The notes under the pieces are model-generated. The model was not told where the DNA came from and did not search any database. It was given only the letters and a program-made list of their open reading frames with translations. Below are positions 43,117 to 51,730 of a stretch of 64,000 bases of DNA, in pieces. Position 1 is the stretch's first letter; every line of letters begins with the position of its first letter. A program made the position numbers and the translations under genes. The stretch covers positions 1 to 64,000 of the forward strand of contig CAJQKV010000002.1 of NCBI GenBank assembly GCA_905479015.1, in the 5' to 3' direction. Source of the stretch: an uncultured Cyclobacteriaceae bacterium. Its GTDB lineage: Bacteria > Bacteroidota > Bacteroidia > Cytophagales > Cyclobacteriaceae.

Positions 43117-43950
43117 TTAAGGTTTAGTTAACTCTTGTTTGCGTTCTTTTTTTTCTAATTTAACAGCAATGAGAATACTGAGTTGATACAATAGGCCTAG
43201 TGGAATAGCAATCAGTACTTGACTGAAAGGATCGGGAGGAGTCAAGACCGCAGAAAGCATCAAAATGATAATAATAGAATGCTTTCTATAGGTTTTTAGG
43301 AGAGAAGAGGAGACCAGTCCTGCTTTGGTCGCAAAATAGACGACAATGGGTAGTTGGAAAAGTAAGGCACAAGCCAAGACCAATGTGGTGACAGTACTGA
43401 CATATGAAATAATATCAAATTCATTTAAAATCGAGGGATCTATTTGATAATTAGACAAAAAGTTGATAGAGATAGGGGTCACCACAAAATAGCCAAAAAA
43501 GACCCCCATAAAGAACAGGAGACTGACATAAAAGGTGGCGCCAGTGGCTGCTTTTCTTTCTTTATCGTAAAGACCGGGCTTTACAAAACGCCAGATCTCC
43601 CAAAAAGCATAGGGAAAGGCACAAATTAAACCAATAACAAAAGAGGAGGTGATGTGCATAGAAAACTGACCGGTCATCTGTCTACTCTGGATGATAAAAG
43701 GCAATTCACTGATGCAAAGGGCATCAGAGTTCAATATCTCCGAAAGATTACAGAGCATTCTATAGGTCCAAAAGCTAGGTTTAGAGGGCCCTAATATAAT
43801 CTCACCAAAAATGATGCCTTTTGAGACGAAGGCAGCTATAGCGAAGACAAAAATAGCGGTAAGTGACCTGATGAGATGCCATCTTAATTCTTCTAGATGG
43901 TCTAGAAATGACATTTCGCCGGGTTCGTCGTCGACTTGATCTAAAGGCAT
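43117..43950 (-). CDS. tatC: Sec-independent protein translocase TatC
   Basis: A 277-residue protein with six predicted TM segments. The conserved N-terminal cytoplasmic block MSFLDHLEELRWHLIRS, which contacts the twin-arginine signal, is at about residues 13-29. Also visible are the loop FWEIWRFVKPGLYDKERK and the late AVLTPPDPFSQVLIAIPL. It forms the receptor of the Tat pathway; TatA/B are not in the window. The LD-carboxypeptidase here carries a Tat-like leader and may be a substrate. It lies 7 nt after glyA. Confidence 0.96.
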   Translation of the reverse strand: MPLDQVDDEPGEMSFLDHLEELRWHLIRSLTAIFVFAIAAFVSKGIIFGEIILGPSKPSFWTYRMLCNLSEILNSDALCISELPFIIQSRQMTGQFSMHITSSFVIGLICAFPYAFWEIWRFVKPGLYDKERKAATGATFYVSLLFFMGVFFGYFVVTPISINFLSNYQIDPSILNEFDIISYVSTVTTLVLACALLFQLPIVVYFATKAGLVSSSLLKTYRKHSIIIILMLSAVLTPPDPFSQVLIAIPLGLLYQLSILIAVKLEKKERKQELTKP

Positions 43951-43957
43951 TTATGCA

Positions 43958-45229
43958 TCATTTGAATAACGGATAGTCACCTACCCAATTTTTAATTTCA
44001 GTTTTTATACTCCCCAGATGAGCCTCATTTGAAATGTTTGATATCACTTCATCGATGTAGCCAACGATTTTAACCATATCATCTTCTTTAAACCCTCGCG
44101 TGGTCATGGCGGCTGTACCCACCCGAATACCTGAGGTGACAAAAGGAGATTGTGTATCGAAAGGTACCATATTTTTATTAACCGTAATTTCGGCCTTACC
44201 TAAAGCTTCCTCCGCGGCTTTTCCCGTAACGTCTTTAGATCTTAGGTCAATTAGCATCAGATGGTTGTCTGTACCCCCAGAAATGATGTGGTAATCTTTT
44301 TTAATCAATTCATCTGCCATCACCGATGCATTTTTTTTGACCTGCATAGCATAGTTCATATAATCATCGGAAAGAGCTTCTTCAAAGGCAATCGCTTTGG
44401 CACCAATGATGTGTTCTAAGGGGCCTCCTTGGGTACCAGGAAAAACGCCAGAATCTAATAATGAACTCATCATTCGGGTCTTGCCTTTAGTGGTTTTCAG
44501 GCCAAAAGGATTTTCAAAATCATTTCTCATCATGATGATTCCTCCCCTAGGTCCTCTAAGTGTTTTATGGGTCGTGCTGGTGACAATATGGCAATGCTCT
44601 AAGGGATCATTGAGAAGACCTCGCGCAATCAAACCACTTGGATGCGAAACATCCGCTAGTAATAAGGCGCCTATTTCGTCGGCAATTTCACGGAATCGTT
44701 GATAATCCCAATCTCTACTGTAAGCGGAGGCCCCACAAATGATCAGTTTCGGCTTTTCTTTCAAAGCTTGTGTTTCTACTTGCTCCCAATTGATCAGCCC
44801 TGTGCTTTCATCTACGCCATAAAAAAAAGGGTGATAAATTTTTCCTGAGAAATTGACAGGAGAACCGTGGGTTAAATGTCCTCCATGAGCCAAATCAAAA
44901 CCTAATATTTTATCTCCAGGGTTGATGATGGCCAACATAACTGCTGCATTGGCTTGGGCTCCAGAATGCGGTTGAACATTGGCCCATCCGGCACCAAAAA
45001 GGGTTTTTAGCCTTTCGATAGCAAGATTCTCTATGACATCGACCACTTGACAACCTCCGTAGTAACGTTTGCCAGGTAAGCCTTCGGCATATTTGTTGGT
45101 TAAAATACTGCCGGCCGCCTCCATGACTTGGGGCGAAGCGAAGTTTTCGGAGGCGATCAATTCAATACCTTCGAGTTGGCGATGATTTTCTTTATTGATT
45201 AAATCAAAAATTTCTTTGTCTCTTTGCAT
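43958..45229 (-). CDS. glyA: Serine hydroxymethyltransferase
   Basis: A 423-residue PLP enzyme that converts serine and tetrahydrofolate to glycine and methylene-tetrahydrofolate. N-terminal landmarks are [32 protein letters not shown] and [12 protein letters not shown]. The PLP Lys is in [14 protein letters not shown], and the late block is [16 protein letters not shown] perfect TAnnTTTG box ends 4 nt before the ATG. It heads the glyA-tatC-rpiB run and diverges from pheA. Confidence 0.98.
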   Translation of the reverse strand: MQRDKEIFDLINKENHRQLEGIELIASENFASPQVMEAAGSILTNKYAEGLPGKRYYGGCQVVDVIENLAIERLKTLFGAGWANVQPHSGAQANAAVMLAIINPGDKILGFDLAHGGHLTHGSPVNFSGKIYHPFFYGVDESTGLINWEQVETQALKEKPKLIICGASAYSRDWDYQRFREIADEIGALLLADVSHPSGLIARGLLNDPLEHCHIVTSTTHKTLRGPRGGIIMMRNDFENPFGLKTTKGKTRMMSSLLDSGVFPGTQGGPLEHIIGAKAIAFEEALSDDYMNYAMQVKKNASVMADELIKKDYHIISGGTDNHLMLIDLRSKDVTGKAAEEALGKAEITVNKNMVPFDTQSPFVTSGIRVGTAAMTTRGFKEDDMVKIVGYIDEVISNISNEAHLGSIKTEIKNWVGDYPLFK

Positions 45230-45233
45230 GCTG

Positions 45234-45241
45234 CAAAAATA
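45234..45241 (-). promoter_or_regulatory. TAnnTTTG -7 box 4 nt before glyA start
   Basis: The reverse strand reads TATTTTTG, an exact match to TAnnTTTG, with four bases (GCAG) between the box and the ATG. The position implies transcription starting at or very near the start codon. Confidence 0.4.
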
Positions 45242-45269
45242 ACCTAACCAAATGAAAAGTGAATAAAAA

Positions 45270-45300
45270 TTCGTTTAAGAAGAAATGATTTTTAATTTTA
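45270..45300 (+). promoter_or_regulatory. Candidate promoter for pheA
   Basis: TTCG at 45270-45273 and TAATTTTA at 45293-45300 are separated by 19 nt; each has one mismatch from the TTTG / TAnnTTTG pair. The ATG lies 17 nt downstream. Confidence 0.35.
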
Positions 45301-45317
45301 TTGCTTGATATAAGGAT

Positions 45318-46379
45318 ATGCTGGAAAAATTAAGAGAAAAAATTGATCAGATTGATGATGAACTACTCAAGTTGTTCAATGAGCGGATAGCCGTGGTTCA
45401 AGAGGTGGGTAGGTTCAAGAGGACTACACAAGCCCCTATTTACCGACCTGAAAGAGAGAAGGCGATTATCGATCGACTTTCAAAGGCGCACAAGGGACCG
45501 CTTACTAAGGCGGCCATTGAGGCCATCTTTTTGGAAATCTTTGCCATCAGTAGAAACTATGAGTTACCCGAACGCATTGCTTATCTGGGACCCGATGGAA
45601 GTTTTACCCATCAGGCGGCCGAGTCTCGTTATGGTGCCATCAGTGATTACATAGCTCTGGATTCGATTTCGGCCGTTTTTGAGTCCGTTGCGACCGGTCG
45701 GGTGAAATATGGGGTAGTACCGATTGAAAACAATCAAGAAGGAACCGTTCAGGAGACAATTGATTATCTGGGTACGCATCAATTGAGTATTGTGGCTGAA
45801 ATGGCCTTGCCCATTCACTTTTCTATTGCGACGCTTGAGGAGGACTTGTCTCAAGTAACTACGATATTTAGTAGGGATATTGCTTTTCGTCAATGTAAAA
45901 ATTTCATTAATGATTATTTTGATCACAAAGTAAAACTAGTACCCGTAAGCAGTACGAGTCGTGCTTGTCAAATGACGTTAAAGGAAAAAAACTCAGCGGC
46001 TATTTGTGCTCCGATTGCGGCTCGAGAATACAAAGTCCCCATTCTTTACAACAATATTCAAGATTCAGCGGACAATACGACGCGGTTTTTGATTTTGAGT
46101 GAAAGCTTTTATAATGAACCTAGTGGGGAAGACAAGACCTCTTTAATTGCAAAGCTGCCAGATGAAGCGGGGGCGCTGGTTGCTTTTTTACAAAAATTCC
46201 AAAGTGCTGGAATTAACCTATGTAAGGTTGAAAGTAGACCGGCAAAAATGGGGACTCACTTTAAATATATATTTTTCATTGAATTAGATGGGCATTTTCA
46301 TGATCCCGAAGTCCAAAAAACCATTGCTCCCTATAAAGATCAAATCAAATGGCTGGGGTCTTATGCCCGTATGTGTTAA
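45318..46379 (+). CDS. pheA: Bifunctional chorismate mutase / prephenate dehydratase
   Basis: A 353-residue P-protein that makes phenylpyruvate from chorismate for phenylalanine synthesis. An AroQ-type chorismate mutase covers about residues 1-90 (KIDQIDDELLKLFNERI, YRPEREKAII). Prephenate dehydratase covers about 92-270 (IAYLGPDGSFTHQAA, the TTRFLIL motif). An ACT regulatory domain follows from about 283 (LPDEAGALVAFL and ESRP, the phenylalanine-binding motif), so feedback inhibition is likely. It stands alone, divergent from glyA. Confidence 0.96.
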   Translation: MLEKLREKIDQIDDELLKLFNERIAVVQEVGRFKRTTQAPIYRPEREKAIIDRLSKAHKGPLTKAAIEAIFLEIFAISRNYELPERIAYLGPDGSFTHQAAESRYGAISDYIALDSISAVFESVATGRVKYGVVPIENNQEGTVQETIDYLGTHQLSIVAEMALPIHFSIATLEEDLSQVTTIFSRDIAFRQCKNFINDYFDHKVKLVPVSSTSRACQMTLKEKNSAAICAPIAAREYKVPILYNNIQDSADNTTRFLILSESFYNEPSGEDKTSLIAKLPDEAGALVAFLQKFQSAGINLCKVESRPAKMGTHFKYIFFIELDGHFHDPEVQKTIAPYKDQIKWLGSYARMC

Positions 46380-46444
46380 TAACAGGAGCTCTCATTAGGT
46401 TTAAGATAACAGGGTCCTATATGAGTCATAAAAAAGGTATTAAA

Positions 46445-46483
46445 ATTGAGTAAACGATTAAATAAAACATTTATTGAGTAAAC
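46445..46483 (+). repeat. 11-bp direct repeat across the radA start
   Basis: ATTGAGTAAAC occurs at 46445-46455 and again at 46473-46483, where it contains the TTG start codon of radA. The copies are 28 bp apart and in different frames; the upstream one opens an 11-codon frame ending at the TAA within the second copy. Confidence 0.5.
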
Positions 46484-47835
46484 AAAAGACGTCTTTTTTT
46501 TGTCAATCATGCGGAGCAAGTGCAGCCAAATGGGTTGGAAAATGTCCTTCTTGTATGGAGTGGAATACCTATGTGGAAGAGGTCATTATTAAGGAGCCTC
46601 AGGAAAAAGCCCTTTGGAAAGAAGATGCTAGCGTCAAATCAGTCCCACAATTGGTTCAGGATGTTTTGAGTGAAAACCACGATCGGATTTCTTCGAAAGA
46701 TGAGGAATTGGATCGGGTATTGGGAGGAGGCATTGTGAGGGGATCTTTGGTGTTAATTGGTGGAGAACCCGGTATAGGGAAGTCAACTTTAATGCTCCAA
46801 GTGGCCGTTCAGCTGACTCAGTTAAAAATTTTATATGTTTCAGGAGAAGAGAGCCCACATCAGATAAAAATGCGGGCAGATCGGATTGGGGTACATTCGG
46901 AAAAATGTTATTTGTTGTCAGAGACAGACCTATCTCGAATTTTTCAACATGCCAAAAAATTGAGGCCAGATTTACTAATCATAGACTCTATTCAAACCAT
47001 ACACAGTCAGCATATAGAGTCCGCACCCGGATCGGTTTCACAAGTGAAGGATTGTACAGGACAGCTACTGAAATATGCCAAAGAATCAAATATTCCCGTC
47101 TTTTTGATAGGCCACATCAACAAGGAGGGAAGTATTGCTGGACCGAAAGTACTGGAACATATGGTCGATACGGTGTTACAGTTTGAAGGAGATAGGAACC
47201 ATGTTTATCGTATCTTGCGTACGATAAAAAATCGGTTTGGTTCCACATTTGAGTTGGGGATTTATCAAATGCGACACGAGGGGTTAATGCAGGTAAAAAA
47301 CCCTTCAGAAATCTTATTATCAGACCAATCGGTAGACCGTTCAGGCGTGGCCATAGGAGCCTCTATAGAAGGAAATAGACCTTTGATGGTAGAAGTTCAG
47401 GCATTGGTGAGCCCGGCCAATTATGGAACACCACAACGCACGGCTACCGGTTTTGACCTTAAAAGATTGCATATGCTGTTGGCTGTTTTGGAGAAGCGCA
47501 TGGGCTTAAAACTGGGAGCGCAAGATGTTTTTTTGAATATTACGGGAGGTATTAGAGTGAATGATCCTTCTATTGACATGGCCGTATGTGCCGCTATTTA
47601 TTCCTCTTATCATGACCTCATCATTTCTCGTGAGGCTTGCTTTGTAGGTGAAATTGGTCTTGGGGGAGAAGTCAGGACCGTAAATAGGTTTGAAAGTCGG
47701 ATAAAGGAAGCGGAAAAGCTTGGATTTTCGGAAATATTCTTGGCAAATAAAGAGGTGTCAAATAAAGCGAAGACCAAAGTAACGTTGAATAATGTGAAGC
47801 TTTTACGTGATGTGCTGGCACATTTATTTGGATAG
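46474..47835 (+). CDS. radA: DNA repair protein RadA (Sms)
   Basis: A 453-residue RadA. An in-frame TAA lies just upstream and no ATG fits the conserved N-terminus, so TTG at 46474 is the start. The C4 zinc finger is at 9-31 (FFCQSCGASAAKWVGKCPSC), Walker A is GEPGIGKSTLMLQ, Walker B is LLIIDSIQTI, and the RadA-specific KNRFG is in TIKNRFGSTFELG. The C-terminal third is Lon-protease-like without proteolytic function. It is a ring helicase that promotes branch migration in recombination. It ends 4 nt from the convergent DUF5723 gene. Confidence 0.96.
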   Translation: MSKQKTSFFCQSCGASAAKWVGKCPSCMEWNTYVEEVIIKEPQEKALWKEDASVKSVPQLVQDVLSENHDRISSKDEELDRVLGGGIVRGSLVLIGGEPGIGKSTLMLQVAVQLTQLKILYVSGEESPHQIKMRADRIGVHSEKCYLLSETDLSRIFQHAKKLRPDLLIIDSIQTIHSQHIESAPGSVSQVKDCTGQLLKYAKESNIPVFLIGHINKEGSIAGPKVLEHMVDTVLQFEGDRNHVYRILRTIKNRFGSTFELGIYQMRHEGLMQVKNPSEILLSDQSVDRSGVAIGASIEGNRPLMVEVQALVSPANYGTPQRTATGFDLKRLHMLLAVLEKRMGLKLGAQDVFLNITGGIRVNDPSIDMAVCAAIYSSYHDLIISREACFVGEIGLGGEVRTVNRFESRIKEAEKLGFSEIFLANKEVSNKAKTKVTLNNVKLLRDVLAHLFG

Positions 47836-47839
47836 AGAA

Positions 47840-49567
47840 TTACTTCTTTTGTTTTTGCTTTTTGGGTTTAGATTTCTTGCCTTTTTTTTGTTTTGAATAG
47901 TTTTCGTGACTCAACCATTTACCTGAAAAAGTTTTGGAATTATTTTTTTTTGCCTTTTGATTTTTATCGGCGCCTGAGCTGGGACTTTTCTTAAACTTTT
48001 TCCCGACGTTATTGGACTTAGCAGATTTGCTATTGATGAATACTTTTCCTTTCGAAAATCTTTCGTGACTGCGCCATTCATTAGAATAATTTGCGGGTTT
48101 AGCTTTGGACATTTCGGGTACGATTGTATAAATATCCTCGTATTTTTTAGCCTTGATCTTCTGTCCATGAAAGCTATAGGTCTGGACACCTTTGCCACCA
48201 CCATAAGAACCTTGAGTACTTGTAGTTCCTTTACCTGATTTAGAATCACTATCCTCCCCACTTCCTCCAAAAACGAAATTTAGGCCCAATTGTACTTGTG
48301 CCCATTTCATGGAGGGCACTGAATAGCCCAATATTTTGTCTGTAGCCATGTATAATTGTACTGGACCTAGTTTTGCGGCGAATCCGACACCTATATTGAA
48401 GAATTGTTGAGGGAGCTTGGTTACTGAGGCAGAAACGATGACACTAGGAGAAACCGTTTGTCTGATACCTAGACCAAAACCGGGGTTGATTTGACCTTGA
48501 AGAATTTTGGCGTTTAGGGTAGTAATAACATCCGTCCCTTTTAAAGGCGTGTAAACCAAACTACCAATAATGTTGGCAGGAAGGAATGAGGTATATTGTT
48601 CATAGGTCGTATCGACTTTAAATTTATCGGAAACCGATGATATGGCATCGATAATATCTCCATCCTGTAGTTCAACTCCTGCATAAACGAACGTACTATC
48701 GGACAAACCAGATGTTTGGACATGCTCTTTCCAACCAATGTAACCCATGTCGTTTACTGCTAAGGCAAGGGCGTAATATCCATTTAATTTATATTCTAGG
48801 CCTAAGTCTATGGCAAATCCCGTATTTCCATTTGAAATGAAATAAGAGGCTAAATCTTCGTCGTTGATCGCATCATCACTGAATTGGCTGATCCCCGCGG
48901 TCCGGAGCTGAAAATTTTGCCAATCAGCTTCGAGCTGATAGCTTTCATTGTTCGTTTTTAGCGTAGCTTCAAAGTTGTGAGGGGTACTGAGATTTACAAA
49001 TCCTTGTAAATATTTCAAGCGGGCACCTACTTTTAACCGACCACCAAGTTCATAAGCAAGGCCTAATCCATATTCACGGTAATAGTTGATACTTGCCCCA
49101 ACTTTGCCTATGTTGATCTCCTCGCCCACCATGTCGCCATTTCCTTTGAAAAGCAACTCGGCCACTTCTTTGGGATAAATAAAATCGGTAGCAATCCGCT
49201 CATTGGCGAATAAACTTATACCTAGTCCAGAAGGAGCTCGAAAACCTATATGTGCCAAACTAACGGTACCATGAAGGCTAAAACTATTGGCTGTCCCCAT
49301 TGAGGATACCAGTTTATCTAAATTAATTTCATTAACATCTCCGTTCTTAATAACTACATCATCATAAGAAAACCGATTGTTAGCATATAAACTGATGCCC
49401 GAGAGGACAGGTAGGCCAATAAAAAAGTTACCTTTAGGAAAATAAGAGGCATTGAATGCGGTACTCTGCATCGTGGCACTTCCTAGATGATAGAAAGATG
49501 TTCCTTCTTGAGCTAAGGCAGAAAAGGAACAAATTAGGATATATAGACCAGCAATAATCTTTTTCAT
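47840..49567 (-). CDS. DUF5723-like outer-membrane beta-barrel protein with basic C-terminal tail
   Basis: A 575-residue protein with a signal peptide (MKKIIAGLYILICSFSALAQ) and alternating strands (LGLAYELGGRLKVGARLKYL, GFAIDLGLEYKLNGYYALAL) typical of Bacteroidota outer-membrane barrels. After about residue 440 the barrel gives way to a low-complexity, Gly/Ser/Lys-rich region with two related blocks, EWRSHERFSKGK and KWLSHENYSKQK, and a Lys-rich end (KGKKSKPKKQKQKK). Its start overlaps the upstream lipoprotein gene by 4 bp, so the two are probably made together. The function is unknown. Confidence 0.75.
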   Translation of the reverse strand: MKKIIAGLYILICSFSALAQEGTSFYHLGSATMQSTAFNASYFPKGNFFIGLPVLSGISLYANNRFSYDDVVIKNGDVNEINLDKLVSSMGTANSFSLHGTVSLAHIGFRAPSGLGISLFANERIATDFIYPKEVAELLFKGNGDMVGEEINIGKVGASINYYREYGLGLAYELGGRLKVGARLKYLQGFVNLSTPHNFEATLKTNNESYQLEADWQNFQLRTAGISQFSDDAINDEDLASYFISNGNTGFAIDLGLEYKLNGYYALALAVNDMGYIGWKEHVQTSGLSDSTFVYAGVELQDGDIIDAISSVSDKFKVDTTYEQYTSFLPANIIGSLVYTPLKGTDVITTLNAKILQGQINPGFGLGIRQTVSPSVIVSASVTKLPQQFFNIGVGFAAKLGPVQLYMATDKILGYSVPSMKWAQVQLGLNFVFGGSGEDSDSKSGKGTTSTQGSYGGGKGVQTYSFHGQKIKAKKYEDIYTIVPEMSKAKPANYSNEWRSHERFSKGKVFINSKSAKSNNVGKKFKKSPSSGADKNQKAKKNNSKTFSGKWLSHENYSKQKKGKKSKPKKQKQKK

Positions 49568-50775
49568 AACTCGTAGCTCAATCGCACCTTACCTGAAATT
49601 TTTACCTCTAAAGTATAGTCTTCCAGCAGCGGGGTATAAATATTGGGGGCTCCATCAGTGGTATTTAGGGTCATAATAATTTTGATGGTTTGCGTATCAT
49701 TCAATGCATCAATACCTTCCCCAGTTAACCAGACTTGGTTGATGTTAATTTCAGGCTCTTTGACGTTGAAATTAATTGAATTGAGGGGAGGATTGGCTAA
49801 AACTTGGAAGCCTTCTTCTAAGGAATAAAGGACGACACCGCTGGCATCCAAAAATTGAAGATTAAGGAGTGCTCCAAAGGGAAGCATGTTGTACGTTACA
49901 ACCCTAAGTTGTAATGAGTCTAGAGTTGCTACATCTACGTCAACCGAGATGGAATCTAAATCTACAGGGACGGCTAAATCAGCTAGATCTATACTCATAG
50001 GAAGCTCTAATTCCATACTCGTGAAAATTTGTGCTCCCGCATTGAACTCCCTGTCTGGGATCGTATCTGGGGGGAGGAAAACTTTAATGACACCGGTGTC
50101 TAAGTCGGCATTGGCTACCATCGACAGTTTCATGTAGATGGTTTCTGGCGTTTTGCCTAGAAATTGATCAAAATCAGAATTAGTTTTGTTTAGGGTAATA
50201 AAGGTTGACGAAACAGCAGCGGTATCAGTGAGGCCTAGATTTGATATGGATTTTAGAGTGTCAGAGAGGTCAAAAAAAGCGTCATAAATATTAAGAGGAA
50301 TTGAATCAAGCTCTCCGAGACTATCCAATTTCTCTCCCCAGATTACTAATCCTATGGCAAGGGGCATTCGTAATTCATTTTTAATGGTAAAATTTAACTC
50401 GGGATTTTCTAGTAAAAAAGAGCCACTCTCAAAAGTCTCGAAGAGAGGGATGTTAAAAGAAGAGATCGGAAAATCTACTGATTGTCTTACAAAAAGATTC
50501 AAATCAATATCCTGTTCATCACTTTCTTCTGCCAGCCCAATGGTATCAACTTCTAAAAAGCTAAACGAAATCATGCCGTTTTCGTCCGTATCTATGGCCA
50601 AAGTGGAGTCAGCATCTTCCAACAACTCCATCAATTGATAGGTAGTTTCCCCAATTGGGAATGCATATAATCCAGTATTTTCAGATAATTTGAGGCCTTC
50701 CACGTCCAATTGATCTACATTACAACTGCTGATCAATAAAACGACAACTATGTACAGATATGATGGTTTTATCAT
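49564..50775 (-). CDS. Predicted lipoprotein, co-transcribed with a DUF5723-like barrel
   Basis: A 403-residue protein with a lipoprotein signal (LYIVVVLLISSCNVD; the Cys follows ISS at about residue 18). The body is rich in acidic residues and beta-strand patterns (FPISSFNIPLFETFESGSFL, LELPMSIDLADLAVPVDLDS) with no enzymatic motif. It follows the ACC-deaminase-like gene after 5 nt and overlaps the barrel gene by 4 bp. Lipoprotein plus barrel suggests an outer-membrane pair; the role is unknown. Confidence 0.7.
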   Translation of the reverse strand: MIKPSYLYIVVVLLISSCNVDQLDVEGLKLSENTGLYAFPIGETTYQLMELLEDADSTLAIDTDENGMISFSFLEVDTIGLAEESDEQDIDLNLFVRQSVDFPISSFNIPLFETFESGSFLLENPELNFTIKNELRMPLAIGLVIWGEKLDSLGELDSIPLNIYDAFFDLSDTLKSISNLGLTDTAAVSSTFITLNKTNSDFDQFLGKTPETIYMKLSMVANADLDTGVIKVFLPPDTIPDREFNAGAQIFTSMELELPMSIDLADLAVPVDLDSISVDVDVATLDSLQLRVVTYNMLPFGALLNLQFLDASGVVLYSLEEGFQVLANPPLNSINFNVKEPEININQVWLTGEGIDALNDTQTIKIIMTLNTTDGAPNIYTPLLEDYTLEVKISGKVRLSYEL

Positions 50776-50780
50776 GGTTA

Positions 50781-51704
50781 TTATACTATATTACTTGTGG
50801 GTAATTCGGTATTATATTTTTGATTAAATCCCATGATACCTTGTAATCCACCTGTGTGAAGTAAAACTATCGTACTTCCTTTTGCAATTTGCTCATTTTT
50901 GAGCATTTCCCAAACTCTAAAGCACATCTTTCCCATATAAATAGGATCCAAAGCTGTTTTTTTTTCATTGTAAAACCACTTTATGAAGTTTATCAATGTA
51001 GAATTGAACTTTCCATAGCCACCAAAATGGGTTTCTGCAAAAGTTTTAAAATTAGTCACTTTCATTTTTTCTTGAATCAATAAGGATTTTATGTGCGCAT
51101 CCATCCAATTCCCTTTCAGTGCTGAGAATCCCCAAACTTCTTTTTGGCCTGCCAAACCTTTTAATAATCCAACCATAGTTCCTCCAGTTCCGATAGGGGT
51201 ACATAGAATATCGAAAGGGAGGCTTATTTCTTCAATGATTTCAGCACAACCCCGAATAGCTGCTCGATTGGTCCCGCCCTCAGGGAGGGTATAGATCTTT
51301 CCTTTGACATCGGAAGGAAAGGTTAGATGTGACTTGAAATCTGAGAATTCTTGACGAGGTAAAAAGAGAAGAGTCATTCCGAAATTAGCTGCGGCTTCTA
51401 AGGTGGGATTGCTTTTTGTATTTAATTCATCTCCTCGGATTAAGCCGATGGTTTTGAATCCATAGCGCTTCCCAGCGGCGGCAGTGGCAAAGATGTGATT
51501 AGAATACGCTCCGCCGTAGGTAAGTAGGGTATCAGCACCCTTCGCTCTAGCCGCAATGAGATTGTATTTTAATTTTCGAAATTTATTACCCATCAAAAGG
51601 GGGTCATTGAGGTCATCCCTTTTGATAAAGATTCGAATTTTTTGAAATTCCAAAAAAGGGGTTTTTAATTCTTCGATAGGAGTTTTGGGAATTTCTACCA
51701 GCAT
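50781..51704 (-). CDS. ACC deaminase / D-cysteine desulfhydrase family PLP enzyme
   Basis: Start chosen at ATG 51704 (MLVEIPKTPIEELKTPF), giving 307 residues. The longer reading to 51746 would run antisense into the divergent synthase gene, and a TATACTTG box ends 4 nt before the chosen ATG. Landmarks are IFIKRDDLNDPLLMGNKFRK with the PLP Lys in NKFRKLK, TYGGAYSNH, the glycine-rich loop CTPIGTGGTMVGLLKG, and LLHTGGLQG. Either deamination of 1-aminocyclopropane-1-carboxylate or D-cysteine desulfuration is possible. The latter is more common outside plant-associated bacteria. Confidence 0.86.
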   Translation of the reverse strand: MLVEIPKTPIEELKTPFLEFQKIRIFIKRDDLNDPLLMGNKFRKLKYNLIAARAKGADTLLTYGGAYSNHIFATAAAGKRYGFKTIGLIRGDELNTKSNPTLEAAANFGMTLLFLPRQEFSDFKSHLTFPSDVKGKIYTLPEGGTNRAAIRGCAEIIEEISLPFDILCTPIGTGGTMVGLLKGLAGQKEVWGFSALKGNWMDAHIKSLLIQEKMKVTNFKTFAETHFGGYGKFNSTLINFIKWFYNEKKTALDPIYMGKMCFRVWEMLKNEQIAKGSTIVLLHTGGLQGIMGFNQKYNTELPTSNIV

Positions 51705-51718
51705 CTCACAAGTATACG

Positions 51719-51726
51719 TAAATTTG
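51719..51726 (+). promoter_or_regulatory. TAnnTTTG -7 box 4 nt before the pseudouridine synthase start
   Basis: TAAATTTG matches the consensus exactly and is separated from ATG 51731 by four bases. The divergent gene has TATACTTG at the same distance from its own start, so the 26-bp gap between the two starts holds both boxes. Confidence 0.45.
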
Positions 51727-51730
51727 TAGA

